A DNA stretch of 35,731 nt from Actinomycetota bacterium (GTDB lineage: Bacteria; Actinomycetota; Acidimicrobiia; IMCC26256; PALSA-555): assembly GCA_003140175.1 (NCBI GenBank), contig PLJD01000052.1, forward strand, positions 64,804 through 100,534. The letters run 5' to 3'. The translations under genes were made by a program, and so were the position numbers. This document shows, one piece after another, positions 7,385 through 15,411 of the stretch. The notes under the pieces are model-generated. The model made no database searches. It was given only the letters and a program-made list of their open reading frames with translations, and was not told the origin of the DNA. Every line of letters begins with the position of its first letter. Within the stretch, counting starts at the first letter, position 1.

Positions 7385-8191
7385 TCAGTGGAGGAACGCC
7401 TGCACCATCGCCCCCACCCGCGCCGGGTCCTCGAGACCGAGCGCGTGGCCGGCGCCGTCGACGACCTCGAGGCGAGCTTCGGGCAGGCCGGTCCGCCAGG
7501 TCTCGGCCTGGGCGACGGGGACGACCCGGTCCCGCCCGCCCCACACCAGCAGTGTCGGCGCGCCGATGCGAGCCAGCCGCCCGCCCAGCTTCGGGTTGCA
7601 CAGCTGCGGCGCGGTCCAGCCGAGCGCGGCGGCCCCGGCGAGGCCGCCGAACCAGCGCAGCGCCCGGTCGTGGGGCAGGTCGTCGGGCAGCGTCTCGAGC
7701 GCGACGGCTCCGTCCGGGTCGGCGAACAGCACGCCCCGCACCTCGCCGAGACCCCCCACGCCGCGAGGCGCGGCGGCCCCGAAGAACAGCTCGCCCCGCG
7801 CGTCGGGGACGTCGAGGCCGAGGGGCGCGACGAGGACGAGTCGGCGGATCCGGGTTGGGTGGCGCAGCGCGAGCTCGGCGGCCAGCCAGCCGCCGAGCGA
7901 CGCGCCGACGACGTCGACCCGGTCAAGGCGGAGCGCGCCGAGCAGGTCGGCGAGGTGGAAGGTGCAGTCCTCGACGTCGGATCGGGGTGCGAGGGGGTCC
8001 GAGCCCGCGTAGCCGGGGAGCGCGGGGGCGACCACCTCGGCGCCGGTCGCTAACCCGTCGAGCAACGGGGTCGGCGGCTCCGGGGGGAGGGCGCTGTGCA
8101 CGTCGGCGAGGCCATGCAGGTACAGCAGCGGCGGCCCGGTCCCGGCGCGCGTCACGGTCACCTGCCGGCCATCGACGACCTCGACGCTCAC
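7385..8191 (-). CDS. Alpha/beta-fold hydrolase
   Basis: 268 residues with a complete alpha/beta hydrolase catalytic set: oxyanion HG (LYLHGLAD), nucleophile elbow GASLGG with Ser98, acid Asp221 in WGGRDRVVP, and His249 in DGAGHA. The length is normal for the family, with a small cap domain between about residues 125 and 205. The substrate cannot be told from sequence. ATG 8191 overlaps the stop of the upstream LLM oxidoreductase (4 nt) and the gene precedes the cut amidohydrolase, so all three belonged to one operon, perhaps an oxidation-hydrolysis catabolic route (inference). Confidence 0.85.
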   Translation of the reverse strand: MSVEVVDGRQVTVTRAGTGPPLLYLHGLADVHSALPPEPPTPLLDGLATGAEVVAPALPGYAGSDPLAPRSDVEDCTFHLADLLGALRLDRVDVVGASLGGWLAAELALRHPTRIRRLVLVAPLGLDVPDARGELFFGAAAPRGVGGLGEVRGVLFADPDGAVALETLPDDLPHDRALRWFGGLAGAAALGWTAPQLCNPKLGGRLARIGAPTLLVWGGRDRVVPVAQAETWRTGLPEARLEVVDGAGHALGLEDPARVGAMVQAFLH

Positions 8192-9393
8192 GGGAGCTCA
8201 ACCGACGGGGTGGCGCTCGCCGCGAAGGCCGCCGCCGCCCGTTCGCGCACCCAGGGCACGACCTCCCGGGCGTATCGCTCGGCACTGCGCTGGGCGAGGT
8301 CGGCGGGCAGCGACCCGAACGACAACAGGGCCAGCACCGTCCCGATCCGGTGGCGCAGCACGAACTCGAGGAGTCGCTCGCGGACCGTCTCGACGCTGCC
8401 GACCATCGGGTAGGCCTGGAACAGCGCCGCGGGCCCATCGCGGCGGCGGTCCGCCGAGGCACGCAGATCGTCGAGGAACTGCACGAGCGCCTCCGCGTCG
8501 ATATACCCGGGTGGCATCCACACCTTGCCCTGGCCGACGAACCCGGCGGCCAAGTTGCCTGCGAAGTAGGCGAGGTGCGGCAAGGCCTCGGCGCGCGCCT
8601 CCTCGTCGGTGTCGCCGACGTACACGGTCGTCAGCCAGCCCAGGTTCTCCGGGACCGCCGGGCGACCGGACCGTTCCACGGCCTCCCAGTAGCGCGACGC
8701 CTGACGGGCGAACGTCTCGGGCGGCGCGTAGTAGGCGACGCCCATGTAGCCGAAACCTCGCTCGGCGCAGAAGTCGATCGTGGACGGGCTGCCCAGCCCT
8801 GGGATCCAGACCGGCGGGTGCGGCTGCTGGAGCGGGCGGGGCCACGGGTTCACGTACGGCAGGTGGTACCACTCGCCGTCGAACGAGAACGGTCCGGGCT
8901 CGGTCCACGCCCGCACCACCAGGTCCACCGCCTCCCGGAACCGCCCCCGGGCTTCGGTTGGGTTGATGTTGTACGAGTAGTACTCCGGGCCGCCGCCAAC
9001 GACGAGCCCCGCGATGAGGCGCCCGTGGGTCATCGCGTCGAGCATCGCGAACTCCTCGGCGACCCGTACCGGCGGGTTGTACAAGGGCAGCGCGTTGCCG
9101 AGCACGCAGATGCGTATCCGCTCGGTGCGTTGGCTCAGCGCGGCGGCGATCAGGTTCGGCGACGGCATGATCCCGTACGCGTTCTGGTGGTGCTCGTTGA
9201 CGACGATGCCGTCGAAGCCGAGTGCCTCGGCGCCGGCCAGCTCGTTGATGTACCGCTCGTACAGTGCCGCGCCGCGCACCGGGTCGTACTCCGCGTTCGA
9301 GAGCGTCACCCAGGCCGCTTCGTGCTCGCGGAGGAACTCGCGAGGTGGCGGCAGGTACGGCCACGGCATCAGATGGAAGAAGAAGAAGTTCAC
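8188..9393 (-). CDS. LLM-class flavin-dependent oxidoreductase
   Basis: 401-residue bacterial-luciferase-like protein. Features are an N-terminal strand MNFFFFHLMPWPYL, GFDGIVVNEHHQNAYGIMPSPNL (the EHH motif of LLM monooxygenases), RIRICVLGNALPLYNPPVRVAEEFAMLDAMTHGRLIAGLVVGG, and a C-terminal region with VGSVETVRERLLEF. Such enzymes use FMN or F420; which one is not decided here. The EHH..Y..MPSP type resembles alkanal or hydrocarbon monooxygenase-like members. GTG 9393 is first in the operon, with TACGGT 10 nt upstream. Confidence 0.87.
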   Translation of the reverse strand: MNFFFFHLMPWPYLPPPREFLREHEAAWVTLSNAEYDPVRGAALYERYINELAGAEALGFDGIVVNEHHQNAYGIMPSPNLIAAALSQRTERIRICVLGNALPLYNPPVRVAEEFAMLDAMTHGRLIAGLVVGGGPEYYSYNINPTEARGRFREAVDLVVRAWTEPGPFSFDGEWYHLPYVNPWPRPLQQPHPPVWIPGLGSPSTIDFCAERGFGYMGVAYYAPPETFARQASRYWEAVERSGRPAVPENLGWLTTVYVGDTDEEARAEALPHLAYFAGNLAAGFVGQGKVWMPPGYIDAEALVQFLDDLRASADRRRDGPAALFQAYPMVGSVETVRERLLEFVLRHRIGTVLALLSFGSLPADLAQRSAERYAREVVPWVRERAAAAFAASATPSVELP

Positions 9394-9403
9394 GTCGAGC
9401 GCG

Positions 9404-9409
9404 ACCGTA
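9404..9409 (-). promoter_or_regulatory. -10 element (TACGGT) before LLM gene
   Basis: TACGGT on the reverse strand, 10 nt before GTG 9393; no Shine-Dalgarno sequence lies between. Consistent with a very short or absent leader. Confidence 0.35.
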
Positions 9410-9491
9410 ACCGGCGGAGTAGGTTCCCCGCGATGCTCCCCCCTCCCCTGGCCGGCACGATCCAGCTCGTCGTGAACACGATCGACGCCGA

Positions 9492-11810
9492 GTGAGCGCC
9501 CCCGCCGCGGGACGGTTCGTCGGCCAGGCGGTCCGCCGCCGCGAGGACCCTCGCCTCTTGACCGGGCACGGCAGCTACGTCGACGACATCGACCTCCCCG
9601 GGATGCTCCACGCCGCCTTCGTGCGAAGCGACCTGGCCCGGGGCCGAATCACCCGACTCGACGTCGACGCCGCCCGGGCGATGCCTGGCGTCATCGCCGT
9701 GCTCACCGCGGCGGAGCTGAACTCCGGGCACGGCTCGATGCAGCCCACGATGTTCCAGAGCGACCCGCCTCTTTCACCGTGCGCGCCGCTGCGACCCCTC
9801 GCCGAGACCGACGTGCGCTTCGTCGGCGACCCCGTCGCGCTGGTCGTCGCCGAGAGCCGCTACGTCGCCGAGGATGCCTGCGAGCTCGTCGAGGTCGATT
9901 ACGAGCCGCTCCCCGCCGTCGTCGACGCGCAGCTCGCGGCGGACGAGACCACCGAGCTCGTACATCCCGAGCTTGGCTCGAACGTCGCCCAGCGAGTCGA
10001 GTCGCCCCCGAACCCTGAGCTCGACGCCGCGTTCGACTCGGCCGCGCACGTCGTCACCGAGACGCTCGTCCAGCACCGCCACGCCAACGTCCCGATGGAG
10101 ACCCGCGGGGTGGTGGCCAGCTATACGCCCGCCACCGGCGAGCTCGGCGTGTGGATCTCCACCCAGAATCCCCACGAGGTCCGCCAGACCGCAGCCCGGT
10201 TCCTCGGGGTGCCCGAGCAGCTCGTGCGCGTCCAGATGGCCGACGTCGGCGGCGGATTTGGCCAGAAGTACTTCACGCCCCGCGACGAGCTGACCGTCAT
10301 CGCCGCCGCCCACCACCTCGGCCGCGCCATCAAGTGGATCGAGGACCGCCGCGAGAACCTCTTGGCCTCGAATCACGCTCGGGCCGACCGGGTCACGGTC
10401 CGCCTCGCCCTCGACGAGGAAGGTCACCTCCTCGCCGCGCACCTCGACCACACCGAGGACTGCGGCGCCTACCCGGTCGGCGGAACCGGCGGGATCGGCC
10501 CGTTCGCGGCGATGCTGTTCCCCGGCCCGTACCGCATCCCGAAGCTCGGGTTCCGCAGCACCGGGGTGTGGACGAACACCTGCGGGCGGGGCGCGTACCG
10601 GGGACCGTGGATGCTCGAGACCGTGGCCCGCGAGGAGATGATGGACCTCGCGGCCCGTTCGATCGGCATGGACCCCCTCGAGCTGCGCCGGCGGAACTGC
10701 CTCCGGACCGACGAGCTGCCCTACACGACCGCCGGCGGGATGGTCCTCGAGCACGTCACGCCGTCCGAGACGCTCGAGCAGGCAGTGGAGCTCGTCGGCT
10801 ACGACGCGGTCCGAGCCGAGCAGGCCGCCGACGCCGGGCGCCTCCTCGGGATCGGGATCGGTCTCTACGTCGAGCCGACCAGCATGGCGTCGGGGAACCT
10901 CGGGGTGGAGACGGCGACCGTGCGGGTCCTGCCCAGCGGGACGGTGACGGTCCATCTCGGCACCGGGTCGCACGGCCAGAGCGTCGAGACGACGATGGCG
11001 CAGGTCGTCGCGGAGTACCTCGGGGTCGAGCTCGACGACGTCGTGGTCGTCCAGGGCGACACGGCGAGTGCCCCGTTCGGCGGCGGGACCGGCGGCAGCC
11101 GCACCGCCGTGGTGGCAGGTGGCGCGGCCCGGGATGCCTCGCTGGTCGTGCGCGACAAGGCCTGTCAGATCGCCGCTCACCTCCTCGAGGCGGCTCCCGA
11201 AGACCTCGACGTGGAGGCCGGGCGCATCACCGTGCGCGGGACGCCGACTCGAGGCGTCGCGCTCGCCGACGTCGCACGGGTCGCGCTGAACGCCCCACTC
11301 GAGTTGCCGCCCGGTATCGCGCCGGGCCTGGAGGCCACGGTCAGCTACCAGGCCCCGCCGATCACGTGGTCCAACGCGTGTCACGCCTGCACGGTCGAGG
11401 TCGATCCCGACACCGGCACCGTGGAGGTGTTGCGCTACGTCGTCAGCGAGGACTGCGGCGTGATGATCAACCCGATGGTCGTCGAGGGTCAGATCGCGGG
11501 AGGGGTCGTGCAAGGCATCGGCGGGGTGCTGTACGAACACTTCGTCTACGACGATGACGGCAACCCGCTCACGACCACCTTCCTCGACTACCTCCTCCCG
11601 ACCGCGGCGGAAGTGCCGACCATCGAGTTCGGCCACATCGAGACCCGGTCGCCGACCCCGGGGGGTCACAAGGGCATGGGTGAGGGTGGCGCGATCGGCT
11701 CGCCGCCCTGCGTGTTCAACGCGGTGGCGGATGCACTCGCCCGCCGCGGCGTGACCGTCACCGAGCAGCCCTTGACCCCGAGCCGGATCCTCGACGCCCT
11801 CGACGGCTGA
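9492..11810 (+). CDS. Xanthine dehydrogenase family molybdopterin-binding subunit
   Basis: 772 residues, large catalytic subunit of the xanthine oxidase / CO dehydrogenase / isoquinoline oxidoreductase superfamily. N-terminal FVGQAVRRREDPRLLTGHGSYVDDI is typical of the CoxL-like group. Molybdenum-cofactor motifs are GGGFGQK, the active-site loop AYRGPW (368-373) and GEGG with the catalytic-type Glu731. Form I CoxL has AYxCSFR and form II usually AYRGAGR, so AYRGPW is a variant and the substrate is not CO by this criterion. The FeS (S) and FAD (M) partner genes that normally accompany it are absent on both sides. GTG 9492 diverges from the LLM gene. Confidence 0.9.
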   Translation: MSAPAAGRFVGQAVRRREDPRLLTGHGSYVDDIDLPGMLHAAFVRSDLARGRITRLDVDAARAMPGVIAVLTAAELNSGHGSMQPTMFQSDPPLSPCAPLRPLAETDVRFVGDPVALVVAESRYVAEDACELVEVDYEPLPAVVDAQLAADETTELVHPELGSNVAQRVESPPNPELDAAFDSAAHVVTETLVQHRHANVPMETRGVVASYTPATGELGVWISTQNPHEVRQTAARFLGVPEQLVRVQMADVGGGFGQKYFTPRDELTVIAAAHHLGRAIKWIEDRRENLLASNHARADRVTVRLALDEEGHLLAAHLDHTEDCGAYPVGGTGGIGPFAAMLFPGPYRIPKLGFRSTGVWTNTCGRGAYRGPWMLETVAREEMMDLAARSIGMDPLELRRRNCLRTDELPYTTAGGMVLEHVTPSETLEQAVELVGYDAVRAEQAADAGRLLGIGIGLYVEPTSMASGNLGVETATVRVLPSGTVTVHLGTGSHGQSVETTMAQVVAEYLGVELDDVVVVQGDTASAPFGGGTGGSRTAVVAGGAARDASLVVRDKACQIAAHLLEAAPEDLDVEAGRITVRGTPTRGVALADVARVALNAPLELPPGIAPGLEATVSYQAPPITWSNACHACTVEVDPDTGTVEVLRYVVSEDCGVMINPMVVEGQIAGGVVQGIGGVLYEHFVYDDDGNPLTTTFLDYLLPTAAEVPTIEFGHIETRSPTPGGHKGMGEGGAIGSPPCVFNAVADALARRGVTVTEQPLTPSRILDALDG

Positions 11811-11823
11811 GCGGCGCCAGAGG

Positions 11824-12936
11824 TTAGGGAGCGCCGTCGAAGACGCCGGTCAGCCCGTACTTCGGGAACGGGCCGACGAAGAGGTACTCGTGGAGGCCGA
11901 AGCCCACGTCGCCGCCGTTCGTCTCGAACCGGGCCGCCGAGTCCACAATGCCGAATAGCCGGTCCCGATCGGCGACGGTGTCGAGGTCCACGCCCTGCAC
12001 GACCAGGTCCCCCTGGTACATGCCGTGGCGCCAGTCCTGGTCCATCCCGTACCCGGTGCCCACGCCGATGTGGGACTCGAGCAGCGGGGTGACCTCGACG
12101 TTGAGGCGTCCGCCGGGCGCGTCGGGAAACGAGAGGACCGAGCGGGTCACGATCCGGCTGCCGGAACGGAACTCGTGAGCGTGCTCAGGCCGCCCGAGAT
12201 GTTCAACCGGACGCTCGGGATCGTTCCAGACCTTCGTCGCGTCGACGAGGCTGCGCGACCCGTCGGGAGCCTCGGAGCAGATATAGAGGATCGAGTAGTC
12301 GTCGAACTGCATCGGCGCGTAGTTCCACATGCTCATCGGCGAGGGTCGGCCCGCGGCGATCCCCGGCGGCTCGGGCTCCCCGACCGGGCGCACGCCCCAC
12401 GACCGGTCGCGGACGCCTCGCCAGCGGGACCCGGATACCTCGACGGTGTCGTCGCCGACCGTGATCGTGCCGGCCCACGAGCCGGTCTGGGCGAAACGCT
12501 GGGTGTCGAACGTCACCCGTTCGAATGACCGGACGAACTGGGGCTCCTCCAAGAGCGCGGGGATGGCCCCGGTCCAGGTCAGGTCGAACGCCAGCTGGTG
12601 CTCGTTCGGATCGAGGACGAAGCGGACCCGGGAGAGACCCTCGAGCACCTCGAGGTGGAACGGCCCAACCGAGCAGTCCATGCGGTCGGCGCCCAGGGTG
12701 CGGGAGGCCCGCACCACCCGGTGCAGCGTGCCTCGCCGCGCGAGCGCGAAGGCGTCTTGCACCGACAGGTTCGGGTATTGGCCCAGCCCGAAGATGAGCA
12801 TGAGCTCATCGCTCGACCCGTGCAGCATGAAGTAGTAGCGGTCATAGAAGTTTCGATCCGACGTCGCGGGGTGCCGCATCACCTCCGCCGCCTGATGGAC
12901 CGGGTAGTCGTCAAGCGGGGACAGGGCCGAGGACAT
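11824..12936 (-). CDS. Conserved protein, possibly CrtC-like (DUF7064/7065-type)
   Basis: About 370 residues, no signal peptide, beta-rich throughout, with conserved-looking segments DRYYFMLH, RDRSWGVRPVG, MWNYAPMQFDDYSI and GFGLHEYLFVGPF. The RSWG...W.Y.Q/MQF pattern recalls proteins distantly like hydroxyneurosporene synthase (CrtC lipocalin-type fold) found beside steroid or aromatic catabolic genes in actinobacteria; this assignment is from memory and tentative. I choose ATG 12936 over GTG 12948 because TAGTGT (12945-12950) lies 8 nt upstream of the ATG. It converges with the molybdoenzyme gene and follows the HTH regulator gene in the same direction. Confidence 0.6.
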   Translation of the reverse strand: MSSALSPLDDYPVHQAAEVMRHPATSDRNFYDRYYFMLHGSSDELMLIFGLGQYPNLSVQDAFALARRGTLHRVVRASRTLGADRMDCSVGPFHLEVLEGLSRVRFVLDPNEHQLAFDLTWTGAIPALLEEPQFVRSFERVTFDTQRFAQTGSWAGTITVGDDTVEVSGSRWRGVRDRSWGVRPVGEPEPPGIAAGRPSPMSMWNYAPMQFDDYSILYICSEAPDGSRSLVDATKVWNDPERPVEHLGRPEHAHEFRSGSRIVTRSVLSFPDAPGGRLNVEVTPLLESHIGVGTGYGMDQDWRHGMYQGDLVVQGVDLDTVADRDRLFGIVDSAARFETNGGDVGFGLHEYLFVGPFPKYGLTGVFDGAP

Positions 12937-12944
12937 GGCCCCGA

Positions 12945-12950
12945 ACACTA
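12945..12950 (-). promoter_or_regulatory. -10 element (TAGTGT) before CrtC-like gene
   Basis: TAGTGT on the reverse strand ends 8 nt before ATG 12936; this argues for that start and for its own leaderless transcript. Confidence 0.4.
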
Positions 12951-12955
12951 TGGGA

Positions 12956-13600
12956 TCAGCGGCGCGTGCGAACCCGGTACACGCAACGGGGGTCGCCGGC
13001 CATCAGGTGCTGGGTGCGCTCCACCACCACGTCGTCGCCGAGGACGCTGCGAAAGAGCTCGAGCTCGCCTCGGCACAGTCCCGCGCACGCCGTCGCGGCG
13101 CTGCACACCGGGCAGTGATGCTCGACAAGGAGCAGGTCGTCGCCGTCGGGACGCGCCTCGGCCATGTAGCCCTCGGCGCTGCGCTGGCGGGCCAGCGCCC
13201 CGACGCGGCGGCGCAGGCTCACGTCGGGCCCCGCCGGCATGGCCGCCTGATAGGCGCGCAGCTGGCGCCCGGCGCGAGCGTCGATGACCTGGTCGAGGCC
13301 GGCGTCGCCGACCGCGGCGCGGATGGCGTCCAGCAGCTCGAGGGTCAAGTCGCCGTGGCGGTCGGGGAACAGGCCGGTCGCGAGGGAGGTCAGCGACCAC
13401 GTGACCGGGGGACGACCCCGGCCCTCGGCCGGCCGGGCGCTTCGCTGCACGAGACCGTGCTGCTCGAGTGCGTCGAGGTGCTGGCGAACCCCGGTCTCGG
13501 TCACGCCGAGCTGGGCGGCCAGCTCGCTGGCGGTGGCGCCGTCGACCCGCTTCAAGCGCTCCAGGACCCGACGCTTGGCGTCGGTGAGTCCGGTCGGCAC
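12956..13600 (-). CDS. SufR-like HTH regulator with C-terminal cysteine cluster
   Basis: About 214 residues. The N-terminal winged helix (TDAKRRVLERLKRVDGATASELAAQLGVTETGVRQHLDALEQHGLV) is the ArsR/DeoR-like HTH seen in SufR-type regulators, and is followed by RPAEGRGRPPVTWSLT. The C-terminus has HHCPVCSAATACAGLC and a final Cys in GDPRCVYR, placed as in regulators that bind an FeS cluster (SufR and relatives: C...LC..E...F...LG......GD..C.Y). Numbered from GTG 13603, the cysteines are 164, 167, 173, 177 and 207. The start is GTG 13600 or 13603, with TAGGGT at 13607-13612. It is divergent from a Rieske protein gene, so it probably controls that gene and itself (inference). Confidence 0.8.
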   Translation of the reverse strand: MPTGLTDAKRRVLERLKRVDGATASELAAQLGVTETGVRQHLDALEQHGLVQRSARPAEGRGRPPVTWSLTSLATGLFPDRHGDLTLELLDAIRAAVGDAGLDQVIDARAGRQLRAYQAAMPAGPDVSLRRRVGALARQRSAEGYMAEARPDGDDLLLVEHHCPVCSAATACAGLCRGELELFRSVLGDDVVVERTQHLMAGDPRCVYRVRTRR

Positions 13601-13606
13601 CACCCG

Positions 13607-13612
13607 ACCCTA
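13607..13612 (-). promoter_or_regulatory. -10 element (TAGGGT) before the regulator gene
   Basis: TAGGGT on the reverse strand, 6 nt before GTG 13600 and 3 nt before GTG 13603; favours the second GTG as start of a leaderless message. Confidence 0.4.
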
Positions 13613-13616
13613 CCCG

Positions 13617-13686
13617 ATTTTCATAAGTGCTCTCTTGACGAATGGCGGCGCGGGAGAGAGTATGGCAAGCGATGACTTCTGAAAAT
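13617..13686. promoter_or_regulatory. Imperfect inverted repeat spanning the Rieske promoter and start
   Basis: ATTTTCATAAGT at 13617-13628 and ACTTCTGAAAAT at 13675-13686 are reverse complements at 11 of 12 positions. They are separated by 46 nt that hold a possible -35 TTGACG (13635-13640), GGGAGAG (13652-13658) and ATG 13672. The arms are AT-rich against a very GC-rich background. The right arm overlaps the first codons of the Rieske gene and the left arm lies just upstream of the regulator's -10. A paired operator for the divergent regulator, possibly looping, is an inference. Confidence 0.45.
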
Positions 13687-15411
13687 GGTGCTCGGGTTCT
13701 TGCCGGTTCGGCCGCCCAGCTGCGCGAGCAGGGGCGCCTGCTCACCAAGCTCGAGTCCTTGCCGGTGCTGGTCGTCTGGCACGAGGGACGGGCCTACGCC
13801 CTCGAGGACCGCTGTCCGCACATGGGCTTCCCGCTCCACCGGGGCAGCTGCGAAGCGGGGCTGCTGACCTGTCACTGGCACCACGCCCGGTTCGACCTCG
13901 AATCGGGCTGCACCCTCGACCGGTGGGCGGACGACACCCGGGCGTTCGACGTCGAGGTGACCGGCGACGAGGTGTGGGTCTCCCCCCGCGAGACCCACGA
14001 CACGGTCAGCCACCTGCAAAGCCGCCTGCGCGAGGGCCTCGAGGACGGTCTGTCGCTCGTGATCGCCAAGTCCGTCCTCGGCCTCCTCGACGCCGGTGTC
14101 GAGCCCGCCGCGCTGGTCCGCACCGGCCTCGAGTTCGGGGCCCGCAACCGAGCTGCCGGCTGGGGCGCGGGGCTCACCACCCTGGTGGCGATGGCCAACG
14201 TGTTGGACTACCTCACCCCCTCGGATCGAGCGGTGGCGCTCGTGCACGCGCTCAGCTTCCTCTCGAGCGACACCCGCGGCCACGCGCCCCGCTTCGAGGT
14301 GCCGCCCCTGGCGACCGACTCGCTGGCGGCGTCGCGGCTCGCGGAGTGGTATCGACGCTTCGTCGGCACCCGATCTCCTGACGCCGCCGAACGGGTGCTG
14401 AGCACCGCCCTCGCCGAGGGGATGCCCCTGGTCGAGGTCGAAGCGATGCTGTTCGCCGCGGTGACCGACCACGTCTTTGTCGACGGCGGTCACACCCTGG
14501 ACTTCACGAACAAGGCCATCGAGTCGCTCGCCTTCGTCCCCGAGAGCCGCCCGCTGGTCCTGCCCGCGGTGGTCGGCCAGGCCGCCACCGCCAGTCGCAG
14601 CGAGGAGGGCAGCGAGTGGCGACACCCCGACGACCTCGCGGTGCTGGCCGAACGGGCCGGCGACGACCTTCCCGCCGCGCTCGACGCGGGTCAGTCCCCG
14701 CGCGGCAGCTTCGACGACGTCGCCGGGCTCGCCCGCCAGGTCCTCGCCGAGGACCCGACGACGGTCGTCGACGCGCTCCTCCGTGCCCTGGAGGCGGGCG
14801 CATCCGAAGAGCAGGTCGGGCGGGCCGTCGCCTACGCCGCCGCGCTGCGGGTCGTGCACTTCCACGTCCAGAATGACTTCGGCGACTGGGACACGGTCCA
14901 CCACACGTTCACCGCGGCCAATGCGCTCCACCAAGCCTTGCGGCGCGCCCCCACCCCCGAGCTGTTGCGCGGCGCGCTCCACGGCGCGCTGCGCGTCTAC
15001 CTCGACCGGTTCCTCAACGTGCCGCCCGCTCGCCTCCCGAGCGCCGAGCACGGCTCACTCGAAACGCTCGCGGCCTGCTTCGACGTCCAGGGCGACGTGG
15101 ACGTCGCCGGCAACGAGGCATACGGATACCTGCGCGGTGGCGGGTCCCGCGCCGAGCTGGTGGCCGAGCTCGGACGGCTCCTGCTCCGCGAAGACGTCGG
15201 CTTCCACACCTACCAGCACTTCGAAGCCGGCATTCGTCAAGCCTGGTCGTGGCCCGAAGACTCCGACGAGTCGAGGCTGATCCTCACCGGGGTCGCCCGC
15301 TTCCTCACCGCGCACGCGCCGACCCGCCGCGAGCTGCCGACGACGATCACCATCGCCGCTCGGCTCCGACGCGGCGAGCACCTCTTCGAGGACGCGGTGG
15401 CTACGACGTGA
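13672..15411 (+). CDS. Rieske [2Fe-2S] protein with large helical C-terminal domain
   Basis: 579 residues. Residues about 8-110 form a Rieske domain with both ligand boxes: C48-P-H50 in RCPHMGFPLH and C67-H-W-H70 in TCHWHHARFDL, so the cluster site is complete. The remaining ~465 residues are soluble and mostly helical, and contain His-rich segments such as HFHVQNDFGDWDTVHHTF and VGFHTYQHFEAG. This is not the mononuclear-iron catalytic domain of ring-hydroxylating dioxygenases, and I do not recognise its function. ATG 13672 is chosen over 13642, which would precede the promoter-like and GGGAGAG sequence. It overlaps the convergent methyltransferase gene by 11 nt. Confidence 0.82.
   Translation: MTSENGARVLAGSAAQLREQGRLLTKLESLPVLVVWHEGRAYALEDRCPHMGFPLHRGSCEAGLLTCHWHHARFDLESGCTLDRWADDTRAFDVEVTGDEVWVSPRETHDTVSHLQSRLREGLEDGLSLVIAKSVLGLLDAGVEPAALVRTGLEFGARNRAAGWGAGLTTLVAMANVLDYLTPSDRAVALVHALSFLSSDTRGHAPRFEVPPLATDSLAASRLAEWYRRFVGTRSPDAAERVLSTALAEGMPLVEVEAMLFAAVTDHVFVDGGHTLDFTNKAIESLAFVPESRPLVLPAVVGQAATASRSEEGSEWRHPDDLAVLAERAGDDLPAALDAGQSPRGSFDDVAGLARQVLAEDPTTVVDALLRALEAGASEEQVGRAVAYAAALRVVHFHVQNDFGDWDTVHHTFTAANALHQALRRAPTPELLRGALHGALRVYLDRFLNVPPARLPSAEHGSLETLAACFDVQGDVDVAGNEAYGYLRGGGSRAELVAELGRLLLREDVGFHTYQHFEAGIRQAWSWPEDSDESRLILTGVARFLTAHAPTRRELPTTITIAARLRRGEHLFEDAVATT

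Noticed and set aside
5380..7926. Very long reverse open frame (848 codons) across the mnhD region
   Set aside because: Arg/Gly/Asp/Gln-rich shadow of the well-supported forward mnhD and reverse alpha/beta hydrolase genes; no recognisable protein, typical of GC-rich codon-position bias.
7028..9495. Forward frames (up to 732 codons) opposite the LLM/hydrolase operon
   Set aside because: Low-complexity Arg/Pro-rich shadows of two clear reverse genes.
9774..11669. Reverse 631-codon open frame inside the molybdoenzyme gene
   Set aside because: Antisense shadow; the forward strand encodes a complete xanthine-dehydrogenase-family protein with all motifs.
13621..15051. Reverse 476-codon open frame over the Rieske gene
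   Set aside because: Composition and lack of motifs show a shadow frame; the forward frame has both Rieske boxes.
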